Source of the DNA: Adiantum capillus-veneris
Taxonomy: Eukaryota; Streptophyta; Polypodiopsida; Polypodiales; Pteridaceae
NCBI GenBank assembly: GCA_014529385.2
Contig: CM043944.1
Span: 92,435,914-92,499,913 of the forward strand
Direction of reading: 5' to 3'
DNA: 64,000 nt
The notes beneath the pieces were generated by a model. The model was not told where the DNA came from. It ran no database searches and was given only the letters and a program-made list of their open reading frames with translations. A program made the position numbers and the translations under genes. The stretch's first letter is position 1, and each line of letters opens with the position of its first letter. Positions 12,338 to 23,643 of the stretch are shown in pieces.

Positions 12338-12720
12338 TGCAGAGGAGTTGAGGCCAAAAAGAAATCCTGCATTGAGTATATGCAAGATCTTGAACACAAT
12401 TTGCAGTCTGTGGTAACTTTGCAAGCAAAAGAGTATAAAGATAGGCATTAGACAAAGGAACCTTAATGAGGCACTAAGTATATGCAAGATCTTGAACCTG
12501 ATTTGTAGTCTGTGCTAGTTGACAGAAAGCAACTTTGCAAGCAAAAGAGTATAAAGACATGCATCATATAGAGGAACCCTAATGAGGTTGCTCCTCCAAT
12601 CCCTCTGCTTGCAACACTAGCTCTACAAAGTTTTAGTGCTGATTTCTTTGCAGCAGAAGGAAATTCAACTTTGGATTTGGGTGGAGATAAGAAGATTAGT
12701 ATATTGTGTGACATTGTAAA
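12338..12720 (+). repeat. Dispersed repeat, copy 1 (paired with 20219-20598)
   Basis: About 380 bp nearly identical to 20219-20598. Each copy contains an internal tandem duplication: the unit from tatgcaagatcttgaac through gcaaaagagtataaaga to ggaacc appears twice, about 120 bp apart. One frame reads KKKSCIEYMQDLEHNLQSVV, a short amphipathic stretch. The copy ends at the edge of a copia gag fragment. Confidence 0.9.
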
Positions 12721-12726
12721 CACTAC

Positions 12727-13089
12727 ATGTTCCAGCCCATTGATCTCCTACGAGAAACCTATGATCATGAGGACCTCATAACGCGTGTCACATCCCTAAA
12801 GAACCTTCTTGCTGTTGTACTTACAAAACAACAACCCACACCTAAATTTGTCAAAGATTGGCACACACTCTTGGAAAATTCCCTACTCTTAGGCCTGCAA
12901 TTGGATACCAACCTCCAATCCATGTTACTACTTGCTGCCCTACCCTGCTCATGGCGACCTTTCATTACAACCCAAGCCTCAGTAGTTGGCCTCACTGTTG
13001 AGATGTTGATTGCCCACATACTCCAGGAGGACATCTTGCATAGCGGCACAACCTCCTCATCGGTGGTGAACACTCCATGTGCCCAATAA
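12727..13089 (+). pseudogene. Ty1/copia gag fragment
   Basis: An open frame of 120 codons resembles the copia Gag (UBN2-type) core: a lengthy helix (KFVKDWHTLLENSLLLG), then LDTNLQSMLLLAALPCSW, the counterpart of the usual 'L..LP.SW' motif, then TVEMLIAHILQED, the counterpart of '..L...LL.EE'. Gag forms the virus-like particle of the retrotransposon. The N-terminal part with the conserved 'F.G.NY..W' and the zinc knuckle are missing. Dispersed repeat copy 1 abuts its left end. The frame from 13206 to 13592 further downstream is open but unrecognised. Confidence 0.6.
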
Positions 13090-13486
13090 GTGCAATGTTT
13101 TTCTGGATGACAAAACCAGAGGCCCTTCCGCAAAACCGAAGGCATATAAAGAAGCGGAAGAAAAGAGGAGTGCGAATGCATCGTGTGGGGATGAAATGAC
13201 AGGAGATGAGGATTAGTTTGTTGAGGTTGAAATGGAGGAACAAATATTTGGTCGAGAAATTGAATGCGATGTTCCCGACCGAAGGGATTATTCTTGATGA
13301 CGGTGGTAATACGGATGTGGATACTTGTAGTAACTCTTATGCTTCCCGGGATGAGGAATTGATGGCTTTCAAGCCGAATGTGCTGGATAAAGATTGCTCG
13401 AATGAAAGCCATATTGATGAGTGCCCGACTGGCCCTGTTCCCTCTCTTTACGATTGTGCTTGGGGAGTGCAAGAATGCATGGGGAT

Positions 13487-13787
13487 GTTGAATTCGGAAA
13501 AGGCTGACATGCATCGTGTAGTGGAATTGAATGAGGAAGTCTTAGAGGAGCGTCAGGTGGGCCCTGACGACTCCCACCCAGTTGGGGTATAAAGCCCAAT
13601 GTGGTCACCCAGGTAAGTGGGCGGGCCGCCAGGTATGTACACATATTCTTTTGTAAAAACCTAATAAGAACTCACTATGCTCTACACATTACAGGAGAGC
13701 GAGTTCACCATATCGTCATGCTCTTCTTCTCGCACTCTCTCTCTCGCGTCGCACTTCCGCTCGTACTCCTTCAACTGGTATCAGAGC
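13487..13787 (+). mobile_element. Probable copia LTR end with TATA box and primer-binding site
   Basis: TGGTATCAGAGC at 13776-13787 is the standard plant primer-binding site complementary to the 3' end of initiator-Met tRNA. Two bases upstream the preceding sequence ends in CA at 13773, as an LTR should. A TATAAAG at 13588-13594 is in a plausible place for the LTR promoter. The left LTR border is uncertain; TGTTGAA at 13487 is a candidate. No partner LTR was found in the window. Confidence 0.6.
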
Positions 13788-14724
13788 TCAGATCGAGGCT
13801 CGGGGCAGCATTTGCAGGTAGCCAGAGTCACCTGCTCAGATTAGAGTGAGATTCGACAGGCGAAGACACGGCCCCAAATCTAGTGCGAGAGCTCAAAAGG
13901 CTTGGTGTTCTCAGAATTTCATTCTGAGGTCATCTCGGCCACTGTTCGGCTTCGAGAAAGTTCTACACAGGCCATTTTTGACTACGTGGTCTCAGCGGAT
14001 GCAGATCCGACTCTACAAATTTGGGGTTTCGGCCTACGACTGCAGGTGCTGAGGATATCGACACTCCCAGAGTGTTGATTTGTGGCTGTCTACACATCGA
14101 AGGACGGCTCACAGTTCTTGGAGGCGTGTCACATACGACACGGGTGCATCTACACACAGACTGTAGGCGATATCCACTAGTTCATCAGGTAGCTTGTGTT
14201 TGTTGCTTGATATTCCATATTTCATCCTGACATTGTGGGTACTTCCACATGGGATGTATTGTCAGAGATGATGTATGTCTGTTGAGGGTTTGCTGGTTGT
14301 GAGTCACACAGCAAACAACCCCCGCAGCGGTTACAGCATATAGTGGGAAATTTGTGGATGTATGATTTTGTGGGAAGTCTATGTATTGTCAGATTTACTG
14401 CAGCCTTTGTTGAGGGTCGAGTGAGGTTTTATTGAGCTGGGGGATTCTCGAATGTTGAGATCCTTTCGGTGATAGAGGTCTTGGAGTGATCCCTTGAGCA
14501 CCCTTAGATAGGCAGCTAGGATGTATTGACTGTGAGTTAGACAGTTGGGATTGCATCTTTGCTTTACTGCCGTTGAGGCATTGTCGCAGTCTATGCTTAC
14601 AGGACAGTGACAGAAAGTACAGGTGCAGGACAGGTTTACCCACAGCTTATAGTGTTAGAGAGACAGTGGTTTTTTGAGCTGTTTTTGGTTTGTTTTAAAA
14701 AGGAGAAGTGTTATAAGCTTTGAA

Positions 14725-14786
14725 TGGAAGCCCCGGTAAACGGCGGCAGTAACTCTAACTGTCCTAAGGTAGCGAAATTCCCCGAC
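14725..14786 (+). rRNA. Large-subunit rRNA fragment (domain IV, organellar/bacterial type)
   Basis: The stretch GAAGCCCCGGTAAACGGCGG at 14727, followed by GTAACTCTAACTGTCCTAAG and GTAGCGAAATTCC, matches the most conserved part of 23S-type rRNA, around the I-CeuI target. It departs from the bacterial form by a paired change (GGCAGT...ACTGTCC instead of GGCCGT...ACGGTCC) that keeps the helix. Only about 60 bp are present, so this is a fragment and not a gene. It lies in the leader of a copia element together with an rbcL piece. Confidence 0.75.
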
Positions 14787-14929
14787 AAAGGGGTGGTTTG
14801 ACAGAGATGTTCGACAACATAATCGGGCAATATGCTGGGACATCCGCCCGAATTTCAGTATCCAAGAACCTTAAGTGTAGGTAAACTCAAACAGGAGCAA
14901 CAAGAACTAAGCGAACAAGTATGCTTTGA

Positions 14930-15109
<180 letters not shown>

Positions 15110-15126
15110 TGATATTGGTTCAAAGG

Positions 15127-15692
15127 TCAGTTTATAGGAGAAACTCTGCCGAATTTTTCCCAGGAAAGTAAACTACTGTGAAACGTAGCTATGGCTGGAT
15201 CACAGGACACTGCTCTTTACAATATCAAGAAGCTGGATGGAACCAATTTCCCATTGTGGAAGAAGCAGATTTGGCATGTGTTGGTACAAAAGAAGCAGAT
15301 AAAACCTATAAAGCTCAAGGGGATAAAACCACGAGATATGGACGAAGATGAATGGAGCGAAATGGATGAATTGGTACTTTCTACCATTATGCTGACTTTG
15401 GAAGAAAGCGTTTACTTCAATCTAGCAAACGAGATGTCGGCTTATGAAGCATGGACAAAGCTGAGTGATCTTTATGAGAAGTAGAGTGCAGCTTCACAGG
15501 TATACTAGATTAAGAAGCTTGTTGACTTGAAGATGAAAGAAGGGACACCTATGTCCAATCATGTGAATGAATTCAACACCATCTACAGTCAGTTGTCAGC
15601 TCAAGGTGTCAAGTTTGATGAACCTGTTAGAGCTATGTTCCTGTTGATCACATTGCCGAAAAGTTGGGACAATCAGTTGTCAGCTCAAGGTG
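15127..15692 (+). pseudogene. Copia leader and gag N-terminus, duplicate 1
   Basis: An ATG at 15191 opens a copia Gag: MAGSQDTALYNIKKLDG, then TNFPLWKKQIWHVL, the 'F.G.NF..W' motif of the family, and further the helix KMKEGTPMSNHVNEFNTIYS with QLSAQGVKFDE and LLITLPKSW ('LL..LP.SW'). In-frame stops occur at 15483 and 15507. A short internal repeat (CAGTTGTCAGCTCAAGGTGT) occurs at the 3' end. The unit is tandemly duplicated with a period of 566 bp, including 64 bp of leader before the ATG. Confidence 0.88.
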
Positions 15693-16204
15693 TCAGTTTA
15701 CAGGGGAAACTCTGCCGAATTTTTCCCAGGAAAGTAAACTACTGTGAAGCGTAGCTATGGCTGGATCACAGGACACTGCTCTTTACAATATCAAGAAGCT
15801 GGATGGAACCAATTTCCCATTGTGGAAGAAGCAAATTTGGCACGTGTTGGTACAAAAGAAGCAGATAAAACCTATAAAGCTCAAAGGGATAAAACCAGAA
15901 GATATGGACGAAGATGAATGGAGCGAAATGGATGAATTGGCACTTTCTACCATTATGCTGACTTTGGCAGAAAGCGTTTACTTCAATGTAGCAGACGAGA
16001 TGTGGGCTTATCAAGCATGGTTAAAGCTGAGTGATCTTTATGAGAAGCAGAGTGCAGCTTCACAGGTATACTGGCTTAAGAAGCTTGTTGACTTGAAGAT
16101 GAAAGAAGGGACACCTATGTCCAATCATGTGAATGAATTCAACACCATCTACAGTCAGTTGTCAGCTCAAGGTGTCAAGTTTGATAAACCTGTTAGGGAC
16201 ACAT
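15693..16204 (+). pseudogene. Copia leader and gag N-terminus, duplicate 2
   Basis: This second copy of the duplicated unit starts with the same leader (ctctgccgaatttttccc) and an ATG at 15757. Its frame is open for about 149 codons, without the two stops of copy 1, and ends abruptly after KPVRDT near 16204, where unrelated GC-rich sequence begins. It is the better-preserved copy but lacks the C-terminal half of Gag, the zinc knuckle and all of Pol. Both copies share sequence closely, so the duplication is younger than the element. Confidence 0.88.
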
Positions 16205-19200
16205 TTGGATGGTCAGCAATGTACCGCCACGGAGATATACCGGGCTGAGCCAGGGGGCCAACGAGCAACTAAGATGTCTGGTGAGATGTGTGGGCATGAG
16301 ATGTGTGGTCATGAGTGGAGAAGCATGTCAAAACAAGTAAGGGATGATCGAGGGATTCCCCCTAAGAAAAAACACGTAGGACAAATAAGGGATGAATAGG
16401 ATAGACCCGAGTCGATGGGCCAACAATTGGTCACATGTACCGGTGTGTATCAACTGGCGGGGCAACCAGGCAGCAGGTTATGCTGAATCGGAATGAGGTT
16501 AAACAGAGGAGAGCGCGTAAGCCGTCTGTTGCGGGAATGCTCATGAATGATCGAGGTAATCAATCTTGGACGGAAAAGCAGCTGGAACTAAGGACAGCTG
16601 TGGATAAGAGGTGGGTACCTCCCCGATGAAACAAGTCAAGGGTGATTCAGTTATGCGAAATGGGCACACTAACGGTGTTCACGTTCTTGGTATGGTTGAT
16701 AATCGGGGTGCTGGACAGTCCCAGGCAAGGCACGGTAGTGAATTGCAGTATAAAGACTGCGACACGAACAAACGAAACAGACCTGCCCACGGGAGGTCCA
16801 AAAGCGCAGCGGTTTGCACTGTTACCAACCATGGATGAGTGGTGGATACCTCCTCGTTACGACAGTGGTGAATGCACAAAGAGATTCAAAAGGTAGCCTT
16901 CGATACTCAGCAGCCATTTGGGTATATTGGCGGGAATGATGCAATACGAGGACAGCACAAGGACGGAGAATAGGGACAGTCAAATCTTATGTGAGGCAAC
17001 TGGATTCGTTTGGCTAATTGCTTGGATTGAGTTTATGATGGTGGAGGACACTAAGTATATGCATGCACCTGGGACAGGACAATGTACACCCCATCGCAAG
17101 GAGGGGAATTACTTCTCTTTGTATGAAATAGGTGCTTTCGATGAGGACATCGAGCTTTTTTGGGGGAGGGGTGAATGTTACGGGTCCCATTTTGTGAGCA
17201 CTCTTCAGGACCCTTCACTACGTCTCGGCCCCTCGATGCTAGCATGTTTACCTATTTCGAGGCCTCGAGGGCTTCGAGCCAATGAGAGGCCTCGAGTGTG
17301 GGAAGGCCCTATGGTGGAAAGGGTTATTGAGAACTCGAGTAGGGCTACTGTGTGGGCATAGACCCTTGAGGTTTAAATAAGGATAGGTCATGAGGCTGGA
17401 TGTGAAAGGGTACTCCAGGCGCTGAGGGGATTAAGGCAAAAAGACATGCATAATGATTCATTATCGAACCTACGGGTTCGACGTAGGCGCTCAGAGTGTA
17501 GAGCTAGGAAAACTATGCCTCGGTACAGCTGGACTGCGTGCCGGGTACACAGGTCGCCCCTGCATAGGCAGGTCATAGGCACATCCCAGGGGGGAAACGT
17601 GTAGGCTGTGAGCCATCCCTCAGAGGGGGCCGCGAGTAGCAGACTTATCAACAGGTTACGTTACAGCAGGGCTTCGCCCCCATACTACTTGACACAGGCA
17701 TTTAGTGGCACCCGCAGTGGGCTGTGGCATAGAACCATTGCACTAGGAAACAAGTGGAATCATCATAACATCCAGCCGAGTCCGAGCAGGTGGAGTTTTT
17801 TGAGTGCTAAGGAAGAGCAGGTTGTTAACAGACTAAGCAGTATCTATTTGCGTACCGTCGCCTTGTTTCATATCGCCCACAAGGGGTTGCGTTGTGGATG
17901 CCACCTGGTCTCAGCTAAACTAGTGCTGGCTTTTGTTTCTTGGATTCTGAATGTATGCAGTAGGCTTTTTGATCGGGGTTGAAACTGCCCGTGGTATGTA
18001 TGTCGTTGTTAGGTGCAACAGAATGAGTTTACGCTTTGGTCGAATTGAGTGCTCCGAATTGTGCTCAAGGTTCCTTTTATTCTTATGGAAGGTAGAGCCT
18101 TCTGTTCTTAATGAGAGAATACTATGACCACAAACAAAGTGAATGGACACTGTGCGTGCAAGTGTATGAGACTGAGAGATAGAGAGAGAAGAGAGATAAG
18201 ACACCGGAGATGTTGTAAAACCCTCCTACAAAGGTCCCACTCGCATCGGCGAGAGTGGTCTATTATGTTTGCACAATCTGGTACAAATGGTATGCATGAG
18301 ATTGATGCAAGTCTAGGCTATGTTGACGACGACGACGGGGATGACGAGGCCGACACTAGGGCTGAAATCTGCAATCTTTCTTCTGCTGTCCAAAAACGCT
18401 ATGGGTTGAAATCTGTTGCGGGTCCAAAAACGCTGATTTTTGGGGCTGCTTCTGTGGGTCTTTGTCGCTGAAATTCTGCAGGTTTAGGGCTGAAAAGCAG
18501 AGGTTCTTAAGGCTGAAAACTGAGGTCTTACCGGGCTGAGTCTGCTACCTTTAGGGGGCTAAATCCTCATGAAAATGCCAGGTTACTTCTGTCAAAAACG
18601 CTAGGATGATGGTAATTAAAAACGCTAGGTAGGCTGGGGTCTTCTGCTAGCGATCCTTGTTGATGAAAAAACACTAGACACTGGAACTTGTTGGCAATGA
18701 CAAGGCTGATGCAAAACGCTAGGGGATGGGAGGTATCTGCTGCTTGGAGGGGAGGTCCACAAGGCTTGGTCTTGCTGAGAATTTTCCTGCTAAGCTTGGC
18801 TCCCGTTGCCTCTTCTACCATTTAGTGCTAGCCTAGGTTTGCTTATATACAAACTTACTCAATTTGCCCTACCTACTTTCCAAAAAGAGTCACTTAAAAA
18901 ATAATAAGTGAAAAATTATCAAAAATAGGTAAAATAGGCTAAATGCACTGGAAAATTCCCCTAACTGATTCTGATGGATTCTGATGGATTCTGATGGGAA
19001 TGCTTATGATCATGCTGTGTGCAACCAGAGGATATGCATCTACACTAAGTGACTAGGCATGCACGGTCTACGAATAGACTCACAAAAGTGCCAGATCACT
19101 TCTAATCTAGACTGACTAGATTGACTGAACCCTAGTCATGCTGTAGCTTGTCCACAGACACATAGGGTTGGATGTGTCATGTGACAGTCGTTGAGGGGGT

Positions 19201-19590
19201 CACGAGCTAAAGGCTCCTGAATGCATCTCCGTCTAGTTGTGGAATCATATACCCAGCAGGGTTTTTGGGTAAGGCCACCTCGTCTCAGCCGAGCCAGAGT
19301 GAGCTAGTGCTTCTCACTACGTTTGTGGCCGGGTACTCGCTTGTGGGCTGGACTAGGCTCCTATTCTCATCGTACTTGGTTTAAGCGCAAGCCGAAGTAC
19401 TCCTATCTTATATCTTGCGGGTCTTATAGCCGTGTTGGCTCGTCGAGTCGAGGAGGATATACCCTCGCTCGCTTATGAGTGTTTCTAGATTGGTTTCTAG
19501 TGTGCCGGCCACTATAGATCCGCACATAGATTCTCTCTCGGGCCGAGTTGAGCCCCGTGTTCATTGTCTTAACCTCCCATCGAGCAGTGT
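16205..19590. other. No recognisable gene; GC-rich anonymous DNA with short repeats
   Basis: Several open frames (for example 16918-17361 and 17608-17982, plus strand) show no motif I can name. The region 18391-18725 holds a scattered AAAAACGCTAGG motif, and 18966-18999 holds three copies of TTCTGATGGA. The DNA could be LTR or leader sequence of unknown retrotransposons. Confidence 0.45.
18391..18725 (+). repeat. Scattered AAAAACGCTAGG motif, about six copies
   Basis: Copies or near copies lie near 18391, 18426, 18594, 18618, 18665 and 18711, at irregular spacing and in the same orientation. Confidence 0.65.
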
Positions 19591-19591
19591 T

Positions 19592-20010
19592 GATGAATTT
19601 TGTAGATACAGCACAATGTACTTCTGGAATCAAAAGTCTCAAGTGTTCGCCTGCTTCAAAGACTATTGTATCCTTGCCTTCCATCAACACGATCTTCCCG
19701 TCTATTTTCTCTGCTTTGGAAATGCAAGAGAGTACATCTCTAAGGAGTTTCAAGGTTTCTGCAAAACTGAGGGGATTCAGCAGTATACGGTCCCCTACTC
19801 TCCTCAACAGAATGGAGTTTTAGAACGGAACAAAAGGACCTTTTTTCAATCAGCACAGGCGATGCTTCTCACTTTTGGAGTCCTCAAATCCTATTGGGAA
19901 GAAGCAATTTCCACTGCTTGTTATCTCGAGAACCGAATCCCACACTCAATTGACCCCCAACACACTTCATACTTCCATTGGTTTGGGGCATTTTCAACGA
20001 TGCTACCTGC
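19592..20010 (+). pseudogene. Ty1/copia integrase core fragment
   Basis: The frame 19475-20029 carries a copia integrase core from DEFCRYSTMYFW (counterpart of 'DDFSRY.WVYF') through NAREYISKEFQGFCK and YSPQQNGVLERNKRT to YWEEAISTACYLENRIP. The first catalytic position is Asp, and the third is the Glu of NGVLER. The second Asp, in the usual 'SDNGGEY' motif, is replaced (FGNAREY), so it is inactive. Similarity ends near 20005 in HTSYFHWFG. The C-terminal part of a copia integrase reappears at 21300, so about 1.3 kb of foreign DNA may separate two halves of one gene. Confidence 0.85.
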
Positions 20011-20032
20011 AAAACTTCTACCATTGTAAAGA

Positions 20033-20220
20033 ATGATGGTCTTGCTTTATTTTGGGATCGCACCCATGATTCCACCAGCCAAAGTGATGAAAGACATGAA
20101 ACTTTTTTTTTTGTCCGTGGATGCAAGAGGAGACGAAGCCAACATACCCATTCTAAGCACATTTGCCTGCTTTCTCTTGATGATTGCAAAACTCATGAGG
20201 TTTCTAAAAATTACTGCTGA
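20033..20220 (+). other. Open frame of unknown origin
   Basis: The frame begins MMVLLYFGIAPMIPPAKVMK and continues with SVDARGDEANIPILSTFACF before running into dispersed repeat copy 2. It has the look of coding sequence (no repeats, balanced composition), but I do not recognise it. It may be a host gene fragment carried with the repeat. Confidence 0.35.
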
Positions 20221-20598
20221 GGAGTTGAGGCCAAAAAGAAATGTTGCATCGAGTATATGCAAGATCTTGAACACAATTTGCAGTCTGTGGTAACTTTGCA
20301 AGCAAAAGAGTATAAAGACAGGCATTAGACAAAGGAACCTTAATGACACACTAAGTCTATGCAAGATCTTGAACCTGATTTGTATTTTGTGCTAGTTGAT
20401 AGAAAGCAACTTTGCAAGCAAAAGAGTATAAAGACAGGCATCATATAGAGGAACCCTAATGAGGCTGCTCCTCCAATCCCTCTGCTTGCAACACTAGCTC
20501 TACAAAGTTTCAGTGCTGATTTATTTGCAGTAGAAGGAAATTCAACTTTGGATTTGGGTGGAGATAAGAAGATTAGTATATTGTGCGACATTGTAGGT
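20219..20598 (+). repeat. Dispersed repeat, copy 2 (paired with 12338-12720)
   Basis: About 380 bp nearly identical to the first copy, with the same internal duplication. It lies in the same orientation 7.9 kb away. Unlike copy 1, its right end continues into an open frame (next entry). Confidence 0.9.
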
Positions 20599-20868
20599 GA
20601 AGTTTTGGAAGCAACATTCGTCAATTATGTTCAACTAGATGCGAGCAATCACAATCATAACCTAAGAAGCATGGCCACTGTTGCTGTCAAAGACATTGGC
20701 AAAGATATAGTTACAGAACGTCTTGACAATGAATATAAGCTTGGATTATGTGATCTCATAACGTCAAAACAACATAATACTCATGCTGATGCTAATGTCC
20801 TTGATGAAGGTAACACGTCTATTTCTCTCATGACCTCCTGCTCAGACACAAAGTCAAGCTTGTTTTAG
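20464..20868 (+). pseudogene. Unidentified coding-like fragment, partly in the dispersed repeat
   Basis: One frame stays open from about 20464 (AAPPIPLLATLALQ, then FAVEGNSTLDLGGDKKISIL) through EATFVNYVQLDASNH to SCSDTKSSLF and a stop. The first 130 bp are shared with the copy near 12.7 kb, where the frame is cut after CDIV. This looks like an exon or old coding fragment of a host gene, but I cannot name it. The CACTA MITE begins 64 bp beyond its stop. Confidence 0.35.
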
Positions 20869-20931
20869 CTTAAAAGAGGTTCTGGACACATGATATCTGC
20901 TCTTGAGGAGCTACTAGAAGCTCCTTTAACA

Positions 20932-21265
20932 CACTACAAGTTTTAGACCTTTTGTTACTTCGACAAAAAAGCCTTTTTTCTACCCTCTTTCACACCTTAA
21001 AGCGTAAAAAACGTGAGCACGTCACAAAAATTCCCAGGCGCTAAAAGTTAGTTTTTACCAGTAGTGCCGGCGCCACTGCTCCTTTTTTAGCAGTAGCGCC
21101 CGGCGCTACTGCTCCTTTTTAAGCTTGCGAAATATTCTCACGTAGAAAAAGCAATGGAAAACTCGCCATTCATACCTACAAAAACCTGTTTTTCTATTGC
21201 GCACTGACAAAGGCCATATTCTCACTCAATTTTTGTAGGTGAGAATATGTCTAAAACTTGTAGTG
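20932..21265. mobile_element. CACTA (EnSpm) MITE with target duplication
   Basis: The 334-bp element starts CACTACAAGTTTTAGAC and ends with its exact reverse complement GTCTAAAACTTGTAGTG. A 3-bp direct repeat ACA flanks it on both sides (20929-20931 and 21266-21268), the length expected for CACTA elements. Inside is a GC-rich inverted repeat built on AGTAGCGCCCGGCGCTACTG, a pattern common in plant CACTA elements. No transposase is encoded, so it is non-autonomous. Confidence 0.92.
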
Positions 21266-21299
21266 ACAGATTATGAGAGGCACTGAGAAGAGAACATAC

Positions 21300-21580
21300 T
21301 CAAAAATTGCCATTTGATGCAAAAGCTTGGCCTCACATCCTCAGTCGTCAGAACCAATGGAGAGCTTTCACACTCATGCATGAACCCTAGGGGGAAGGCA
21401 ATCGTCTGTCTGTTGGCTATGCTGACAGAATTGGAATAAAGGCCTATAGATTGTATGATCAACAAAAGCAGAAATTTCAATTCTCTCATTCTGTCTATTT
21501 TGATGAGTCTGTGGTGATTAGCCCCCAGCTTGGCGAACCATCCAAACCTCTCCCTTACCCTTCACGCCATACTGCATCGA
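21300..21580 (+). pseudogene. Ty1/copia integrase C-terminal fragment
   Basis: The frame reads SVGYADRIGIKAYRLYDQQ, then KQKFQFSHSVYFDE, the conserved copia integrase C-terminal motif ('VGY....K.YR.YD...K....RDV.FDE'). Stops and the following GA tract break it. It is likely the missing end of the integrase at 19592-20010, displaced by the dispersed repeat and the CACTA MITE. Confidence 0.75.
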
Positions 21581-21600
21581 CTTCAAAAGGACTCATGGGA

Positions 21601-21768
<168 letters not shown>

Positions 21769-21969
21769 ACATGGCAGAGAGAGAAAATTGTACTTGGCTG
21801 CATCGACTTGAGAAGAGCGGGATATCGACTTGAGAAGAGAAGATTAGATTGCAAGGAGAGCACTTTGAATAAAGCAGATGACTTGAATGTCGGGTGCAGA
21901 GAAAGTGGGAGAGAGAAAAGTCACGATTTAAAGTCGCGATCTCATTTGTGTCTTTTCGCTAACGTGGCA

Positions 21970-22950
21970 TAGCTCTCCTTTGAGCTTTCAAAAAATAGCC
22001 TTTGGTCTAACTGCCCTAAACAGCTCAACTGAGCGTAAAGCGCATAACCATATTTGCAAGTAGTGAGCAAACACGCTCAAAATGCATCCAACGAGAAAAC
22101 TACTTGCAAAGATATGTAAAACCTTTGACTGCATATAATCTTTAGCCACATGAGCATATGCTGCTCTCACTCATACTAGAGTGGATACAAGAACACTAAA
22201 CTGTGTCCAAGATGACAAAACCTGTCAAAAGTGGGAGTCAAACTCGACCAATAAACCATCAGAGAATAAAAATGTGGATAAGCATAAAAGATGGCAAGAA
22301 TCTAGGAAAAATATGGCAGCGCTTCTCGTGAAAACTTTGTAAAAATTCAAAAAATCTCAACAAAATCGCATGAAAACTGACACTCAGTGTCTCGGTAAAC
22401 AGATCCACAAACGGTATACATGAAACTGCCAAAACCCTAGCAATAAATCGCACTCGTGAATGAGTCGCTCCATGGATGACTACACTTGTCCAAAGTACCT
22501 GTAAACCTGTGAATCTGCAACGTGTGAGCTATACCTAGCTCAAGTAGTATCGGCATATGCATACATAGAATAATCGCACAAAATTGTGCTAAAAACACTC
22601 TCTGGAATGCCCCACAATCATACATGAGCACTACATGTGTCGCATAATTTGCACTAGAAAGAATGTGCAACTTGTGAACAAAACCGCCTGGAATTTGGCG
22701 CACACTATCTCATTGATCGAAAAAACACGTTGACCAAAAACCAGACACAAAGTACAATGGCCTCCTGTGGTCATAAAAGTCATCCAAGAGTAGAGAACAT
22801 TCGAGGGAAATCCACTCTAAAATGGTATGTCATAGCTGTATGTGTTGGTATATGTGGTTGAAGTTGAAAACTAGAGAACCATCGAAGTTGAAATGTTTTC
22901 ACGGGGTGGGGGATCACCAAGGAGACACTACAAATCCAAGCCTCTCCAAA
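21970..22950. other. No recognisable gene
   Basis: Anonymous sequence without motif, open frame of note or repeat. Confidence 0.5.
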
Positions 22951-22952
22951 TG

Positions 22953-22976
22953 CCCCCCCCCCCCCCCCCCCCCCCC

Positions 22977-23067
<91 letters not shown>
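22953..23067. repeat. Poly-C (26 bp) directly joined to (CT)n
   Basis: A run of 26 C is followed, after AT, by about 87 bp of CT dinucleotide ending at 23067. Confidence 0.99.
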
Positions 23068-23070
<3 letters not shown>

Positions 23071-23079
23071 AAAACAAAA

Positions 23080-23607
23080 TGAAAATGCTGGGGATGCCGG
23101 AGATGTCCATTGGAGCAAAAAACCACTCTGAAATGAGTGTGGGAGGAAGGTCGATGGCAAAGCTATGTTGGACGAGAGCCAGGCCGCGCTCTCTTGCTTT
23201 TCTCGAGACTGAGAAAAAAGCTCGATGTTGCCTTCCATCACCGGACGGAAGCGCGCTAGCTGAATCGCCAAATTGGTGTGTCAAAACTGATGCCGAGCCT
23301 GATGCTGAAATTGTCAAAAGACGAGTCGATGCCGAGCCATAGAAGAAGGTCAAAAGGCCAATGCTGAGAAGAAGCCTCCGTTGGAGCATGTCATGGTCGA
23401 TGCCAGGGGATGCCCGGGCTTATTCATCTCGCTGCTAGCACACGCTACCTATGTGTGTGTGCAGGCACACACGTTGAGAGTGCTTATGCTATCTCTTTTC
23501 TCTACAACTAAGAGAATTCCAAATGTCTCTCTCTCTTTCACTTTCCCTACTTATCTTTTAAGAATTGTGTGTGTGAACACACATCTCGTTTAATTTCCCA
23601 CTGTTGG

Positions 23608-23643
<36 letters not shown>

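Noticed and set aside
14740-14775. Homing endonuclease site with intron
   Set aside because: The I-CeuI-like core is part of conserved rRNA; no intron or LAGLIDADG frame adjoins it.
20250-20330. bZIP transcription factor gene
   Set aside because: Only about 20 zipper-like residues and no basic region; not enough to name.
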